From JAVBQJ01 sp031549115 (lineage in GTDB: Bacteria > Verrucomicrobiota > Lentisphaeria > Victivallales > Victivallaceae): DNA of 64,000 nucleotides. Numbering within the stretch: position 1 is the first letter of the stretch; the number at the start of each line of letters is the position of its first letter. Shown here piece after piece: positions 59,966 to 64,000 of the stretch. A program made the translations under genes and the position numbers. Location: the NCBI GenBank assembly GCA_031549115.1, contig JAVBQJ010000010.1:1-64000 (forward strand), written 5' to 3'. A model generated the notes under the pieces. It ran no database searches. It saw only the letters and a program-made list of their open reading frames with translations, and was not told where the DNA came from.

Positions 59966-62878
59966 TCACTTACGTTCAAATACAATCCAGCTTTGCCGGA
60001 AACTCTTCACATCCACTTCCACCATGCCTTCGGCATCGACGGCGACCGGGTCGCCGGAAAAGGCGTCGTACGCCCGCCACGGCCCCGGAAACCCCAGCTC
60101 CTCCCACGCGAAGCGCACCTTGCCTTTCACATTCGGCTGCTCCTCGTTGAAGTTGGCGATGATCGCCAGCGCCCGCTCCGGCTGCACATAGGCCGAGACC
60201 TTCAGCCACGGATCGGGAACCTCCCGCGCCGGAGGGATTTTGCCCCAATACGGCCGGAACGACGCATAGGTGGCGCCGAATTCATCCAGGCTTCGCCAGT
60301 ACGGCGCGATCACCGCCGCTTCGTTGATGCGGTAGGTCATCGTCCAGGTGGTGCCGTGCACGAAGCTGTAGGTGCAGTTTTCCACCGCGCTGAACGGTTG
60401 TTCCAAATAGGCCGTGAAGCGCGCCGGCAACCCGTAGACAATGCCGTTCATCTGCGTCTGCATGGCCTCAAGCGGCAGAATATCGGTGCGCTTGCGCCCG
60501 TTGCGCGCCTGCAGCATGAACTGCTCCCCCTCCCAGGCGCCGTTCCAGAAGAAACATGTCGGCGCGTCCCAGATGCTCGATTTGTGCTGTTCCCCGTAAC
60601 CGTTGCGGCTTTCGATGATGTTGTACAGCCGCCACGCCTTGCGCCGCCCGTCCCAGACGTCGCGCTGCTTCACGCGTTCACCGGAAAAGTTCACCACGCC
60701 GCAGCCGTGTTCGGCATTGTCGCATTCGCTGTACATGCGCCCGTCCAGAAATCCCCCGTCCAGATCGAATTCATCCAGATTGGCCGCCAGCCGCCAGAAG
60801 AAATAATCGATGTATTCACTGCGCGGACACGCCTGGTACCCCTTTTCATCCGGGATCCACTCCTGAATGAAAGGAGCTCCGGCCGGTTTGATCAGCCAAT
60901 CGTCCTGATGGGCGTCCCAGGCCCGGTCGCGGGTGGACAGCGAATTATTCAGATACAGGATCGCCCGACCGCCGTGACGGTGGATTTCCTCGACACACTG
61001 GCGCAGCCGCTCCGGTTCATAAATATACATTCCGGCAAAGGACTCGTCCGTGTACTGACTGGCGTGAAAGCAGAAGGTATCGATTCCGTAATGCCGGTAC
61101 CCCGCCACCAGGCTGCGTACCTCTTGACGCATCGGCGCGACGCCGCGTCCCCAGCGCCCGGCGCCGAATTCCGCGTCGGGGGTCGGGTAACCGGCTTCGG
61201 CCTGCGGGCTGATGACCTCCGGCAACGAAGCCGGGCGGCCGTTGACGTAGCCGGAGGCTTCGAAGTGATCCAGGAGCAATGTCGCCGCGTCCGCCTGTGC
61301 CGGAGTGTCGACGGCGAAATCGGTGCGGGCGGAGGCGGAAATCTTCAACGCGTCCACGGCGACATTTTTGCCGCCGGCGTGAATCATCACCGGGAACGCG
61401 CGCAAACTGCCCCGATAAGGCACCTGTGCCGCCTTTTTGCCGTTGATGTAAATGGCGACCTCCTCGCCCCAGGTGACCGCATAGTGATTCCATTCGCCCG
61501 GCGCAGGGTGAAAACCGGTAGTGACGAGCACCTTGTCCTGGTAATCCTCATAGATCTGCGCGAAGATCCCCTTGTCCGGCGCCCAGCCGAATTTGAAGCG
61601 CAAATGCGCGTGATTGGTTTCCCAGAAAAGCTCCTCCTCCGGGTGCGCCGCCGGATCGAAATCCATTTGCACCTGCAGTTCGGCGCTCCCCTCCTCCTGC
61701 CGGATGTTGCCGGCCGCGTCATAATCGACGGTGCCGTACCACGCCGGAAGGCTCTCATCGCCGTAGCGGATCGCGTAATTCATGCGCAACCCCAATTCCT
61801 GCTCCGGCAACGGCCGCGCCGGAATCGGCTGCAAGCCGGCGGTATACGTGCGCGGCTGCGTCAATACCGTCGCCTGATCGATGTAGTTGACCCGGAACAG
61901 GGTCGCGCCGCGCTCCGGAATCACCTCCAGCGCCTGCCCCGGAGCCGCCAGCGGCCAATCGAACGGCATCCCGTCGAACCAGCCGAAGCCGACCTCGTCG
62001 TTGAACAGAAACAGCTGCGGCCGAATCGGATGGTGCTCCGTCCGCGGTTTGACCCGGTAGGTGGTGACCACGCCGCCGAAACCCCACGGGCCGCGGTGCA
62101 GAAACTCCGCCACCTCATTGCGCACCGGAAACTCCAGCGCGAATTTGTTCACGGTCATCCCCTCGGGGAAGGTCACATCCAGACGCATGACGCCGTCAAA
62201 ATAGATTTCAGTCTGAGCCCGGCAGACAACGCCGCCATTTCCCATGCCGGTCCAGGAAAAACGCACTGTCGTCGCGTCGGGTTGTCCGGTTCCATCCAAT
62301 ACCCACTCCGTCACCGCCGGCTCCAGTACCAATCGCGCCGCCGCGGCCAGCAGCTCGGTATTCTGCGACCGGATTTGCACCGGCAGCGGCGAAGCGGCGA
62401 ATACAAACTCCCGCCCCCAAACTTTGACCCGGTTATCTTCGAGCTCCACCGCGCTCCACGGCGCCGGTACCGTGCCGTCCGGCACGCCTTCGGTAAAATC
62501 GCGCCAATGCGGGGCGGGCGGCGTCGCCAAGGCGCGCCGCAGCTGCCCTGCCTCCGCGCCTCCGGCATTGTAAAAACGCGCCTCGCACCAATACCGCGTC
62601 CGCTCCGGCAAATCGGGCAACGCGATTTGAAACTCCCGGCTGCCGGAATTCGGCAACGGCACCTCACCCAGCGCGATTTCGGCGTCTTCCGGGCCGGCTT
62701 CAACCGGGAGAATGCCGATCCGGCAGCGGTTATTGCCCGGAACCGTCCGCAGCGCGGTAATCTTCCCGTGCAAAAATTTGCCGTCGGAAGTCAGACGGCA
62801 CTCCAGGGAGAACGGCACCGCATCCGCCCACCCCGGCAGCACCGACAGAATCACGAATACGACGATGAGGAACTTCAT
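59966..62878 (-). CDS. secreted DUF6067-type glycoside hydrolase domain protein with LamG-like insert
   Basis: This 970-aa protein has a signal peptide (FLIVVFVILSVLPGWADA) and N-terminal beta domains. A concanavalin/LamG-like insert (about 400-540) carries APGEWNHYAVTWGEEVAIYI. The C-terminal hydrolase-like barrel (about 580-970) has GIDTFCFHASQYTDESFAG, CPRSEYIDYFFWRL, DGGFLDGRM and FVHGTTWTMTYRINE. Its C-terminal 370 residues are close to those of the next gene. GAGGAGGAG precedes the start, 1 bp after the neighbour's stop. The substrate is unknown. Confidence 0.82.
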   Translation of the reverse strand: MKFLIVVFVILSVLPGWADAVPFSLECRLTSDGKFLHGKITALRTVPGNNRCRIGILPVEAGPEDAEIALGEVPLPNSGSREFQIALPDLPERTRYWCEARFYNAGGAEAGQLRRALATPPAPHWRDFTEGVPDGTVPAPWSAVELEDNRVKVWGREFVFAASPLPVQIRSQNTELLAAAARLVLEPAVTEWVLDGTGQPDATTVRFSWTGMGNGGVVCRAQTEIYFDGVMRLDVTFPEGMTVNKFALEFPVRNEVAEFLHRGPWGFGGVVTTYRVKPRTEHHPIRPQLFLFNDEVGFGWFDGMPFDWPLAAPGQALEVIPERGATLFRVNYIDQATVLTQPRTYTAGLQPIPARPLPEQELGLRMNYAIRYGDESLPAWYGTVDYDAAGNIRQEEGSAELQVQMDFDPAAHPEEELFWETNHAHLRFKFGWAPDKGIFAQIYEDYQDKVLVTTGFHPAPGEWNHYAVTWGEEVAIYINGKKAAQVPYRGSLRAFPVMIHAGGKNVAVDALKISASARTDFAVDTPAQADAATLLLDHFEASGYVNGRPASLPEVISPQAEAGYPTPDAEFGAGRWGRGVAPMRQEVRSLVAGYRHYGIDTFCFHASQYTDESFAGMYIYEPERLRQCVEEIHRHGGRAILYLNNSLSTRDRAWDAHQDDWLIKPAGAPFIQEWIPDEKGYQACPRSEYIDYFFWRLAANLDEFDLDGGFLDGRMYSECDNAEHGCGVVNFSGERVKQRDVWDGRRKAWRLYNIIESRNGYGEQHKSSIWDAPTCFFWNGAWEGEQFMLQARNGRKRTDILPLEAMQTQMNGIVYGLPARFTAYLEQPFSAVENCTYSFVHGTTWTMTYRINEAAVIAPYWRSLDEFGATYASFRPYWGKIPPAREVPDPWLKVSAYVQPERALAIIANFNEEQPNVKGKVRFAWEELGFPGPWRAYDAFSGDPVAVDAEGMVEVDVKSFRQSWIVFERK

Positions 62879-62879
62879 C

Positions 62880-64000
62880 TCACTCCTCCTCTTCGCTCAC
62901 CAGGTACCACGCCTGGCGGAAGCTTTTCAAATCGATCTGAAAACTGCCGTCCGGAGTGATGGCGACCGCCTCATGACTGAAGGCGTCGCGCAAGACGGGT
63001 TTTCCGATTCCCAGCGACTCCAGATTGAGGGTGACCGTGCCGGTGACCCGTTCCCGGTCCTCGTTGAAGTTGGCCACCAGGATCAGCGCCTCTTTCGGTT
63101 TGACATAGCCGGATACCTTGATCATATCGTCGCAAACCCGGCCGGCCGGCGGCCGTTCCGACCAATAGGGACGGAAGTTCCGCTTGCCGGCGCCGAAGGC
63201 TTCGAGCGCTTTCCAGTACGGCGCCACCACATGTCCTTCTTCCATACGGTAGGTCATGGTCCAGGTGGTGCCGTGGACAAAGCTGATGGTGCAATTCTCC
63301 ACCGGCGTAAAGGGCGCGTAGGCATACGCGGTGTTGCGCGACGGCATCCCGAACGGAATGCCGTTGATCTGCGCCCGCATCGCCGCCAGCGGGAATACCT
63401 CCAGGCGCTTGCGGCCGTTGAGCTGCACGCCCATCAACTGTTCGCCCTCCCAGACGCCGTCCCAGTAGAAGCAGTTCGGGATATTCCAGTTCCCGGATTT
63501 GTGCTGTTCGCCGTAGGCATTGCGGTTTTCAATGACATTGTAGAGGAAGCGCTGCTTGTACAAGCCGTCCCAGACGTCACGCTCCGCCACCCATTCGCCG
63601 TCGAAGTTCTCCACGCCGCAGCCGTGCAGACGGTTTTTGCACTCGGACTCCATGCGCCCGTCCAGGAAGATGCCGTCGGCGCCGTAGTCGTCCAGCAATT
63701 TGCCGATCCGGTACATGAAGTAATCGATGTAACCGCTGCGCGGACACGCCTGGTACCCCTTTTCATCCGGAATCCAGCTCTGAATGAAGGGAACGCCGCG
63801 CGGCTCGATCAACCACTCGTCCGCATACGCATCCCAGGAGCGGTCGAAGGTCGAAAGCGAATTTCCCGCATACAGAATCCCCTTCATCCCCGCGGCATGC
63901 ACCGCCGCCAGCGACCGCTTGAAACGGGCTTCGTCGGCGATATACAGCCCGGCAAACGCCTCATCGGTATATTGGCTGGCGTGATAGCAGACCGCCTGGA
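62880..64000 (-). CDS. DUF6067-type glycoside hydrolase domain protein (partial)
   Basis: Only the C-terminal 373 residues are in the window; the 5' end lies beyond 64000. The visible part starts QAVCYHASQYTDEAFAG and has GNSLSTFDRSWDAYADEW, CPRSGYIDYFMYRIG, ADGIFLDGRMESEC, NCTISFVHGTTWTMTY and a late VKPKEALILVANFNEDRE. It is a tandem paralog of the protein at 59966. The two are probably exported hydrolases acting together. Confidence 0.85.
   Translation of the reverse strand, partial: QAVCYHASQYTDEAFAGLYIADEARFKRSLAAVHAAGMKGILYAGNSLSTFDRSWDAYADEWLIEPRGVPFIQSWIPDEKGYQACPRSGYIDYFMYRIGKLLDDYGADGIFLDGRMESECKNRLHGCGVENFDGEWVAERDVWDGLYKQRFLYNVIENRNAYGEQHKSGNWNIPNCFYWDGVWEGEQLMGVQLNGRKRLEVFPLAAMRAQINGIPFGMPSRNTAYAYAPFTPVENCTISFVHGTTWTMTYRMEEGHVVAPYWKALEAFGAGKRNFRPYWSERPPAGRVCDDMIKVSGYVKPKEALILVANFNEDRERVTGTVTLNLESLGIGKPVLRDAFSHEAVAITPDGSFQIDLKSFRQAWYLVSEEEE

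Noticed and set aside
59678..62959. Long plus-strand frame of about 1090 codons
   Set aside because: Antisense shadow of the DUF6067-like gene and the dehydrogenase at 58991; no ribosome site and biased Arg/His content.

Overview
The window reads as a chromosomal segment of a Lentisphaerota bacterium, most likely Victivallales (Victivallis-like). This is inferred from gene content, not from a marker gene. The signs are: prepilin-type proteins with a near-identical N-terminus placed inside sugar-use loci; many Gfo/Idh/MocA oxidoreductases beside sugar-phosphate isomerase TIM barrels; glycan-active families such as GH78, GH130, GH2, DUF4838 and DUF6067-like; PEP-CTERM-like exported proteins; and high G+C with strong Shine-Dalgarno sites. 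I saw no rRNA, tRNA, CRISPR array, integrase or transposase gene.

Layout. 1-309: the start of a leftward gene with a strong promoter, and a hairpin repeat (family A). 310-9723: a leftward catabolic locus (GH78-like rhamnosidase, ceramidase-like protein, two Gfo/Idh dehydrogenases, an enolase-superfamily enzyme, a TIM-barrel isomerase) behind a GntR-type regulator. 9859-18564: housekeeping and signalling genes (two paralogous PEP-CTERM-like proteins, a BlaR1/BlaI-type pair with its operator, recX, class II aldolase, a PhoR/PhoB-like two-component system, a C_GCAxxG_C_C-type protein). 18618-23884: GntR regulator, pseudopilin, GH130, DUF4838. 23935-31667: LacI regulator, pseudopilin, beta-helix protein, rhamnosidase-like enzyme and a putative hydrolase, with the same 18-bp operator in front of lacI and in front of the pseudopilin. 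31668-43818: an accessory region with three copies of a roughly 315-bp structured repeat (family B), an MNT/HEPN toxin-antitoxin-like pair, three tandem lipoproteins (one frameshifted), several acetyltransferase fusion proteins and small orphan genes. 43819-49617: GH2 beta-mannosidase-like and a large CBM9/DUF6067-like protein from one promoter. 49705-56276: an ATPase, flavin reductase, two tandem COG3541-type nucleotidyltransferases, HD protein, Fur-family regulator with a QueD-like protein, YjbR and an NTF2/PPOX fusion. 56280-64000: a leftward sugar locus with two DUF6067-like hydrolases (one cut by the window end), three Gfo/Idh proteins and an isomerase.

The genes form repeated modules: a one-component regulator, secreted glycan-active proteins, often a pseudopilin, and cytoplasmic oxidation and isomerisation of the released sugar. 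The most unusual signal is repeat family B. Its three copies keep the same chain of hairpins, with paired base changes that preserve pairing, and each copy lies with its U-tract end within about 20 bp of the 3' end of a convergent gene. It may be a structured RNA or a non-autonomous element that targets gene ends.
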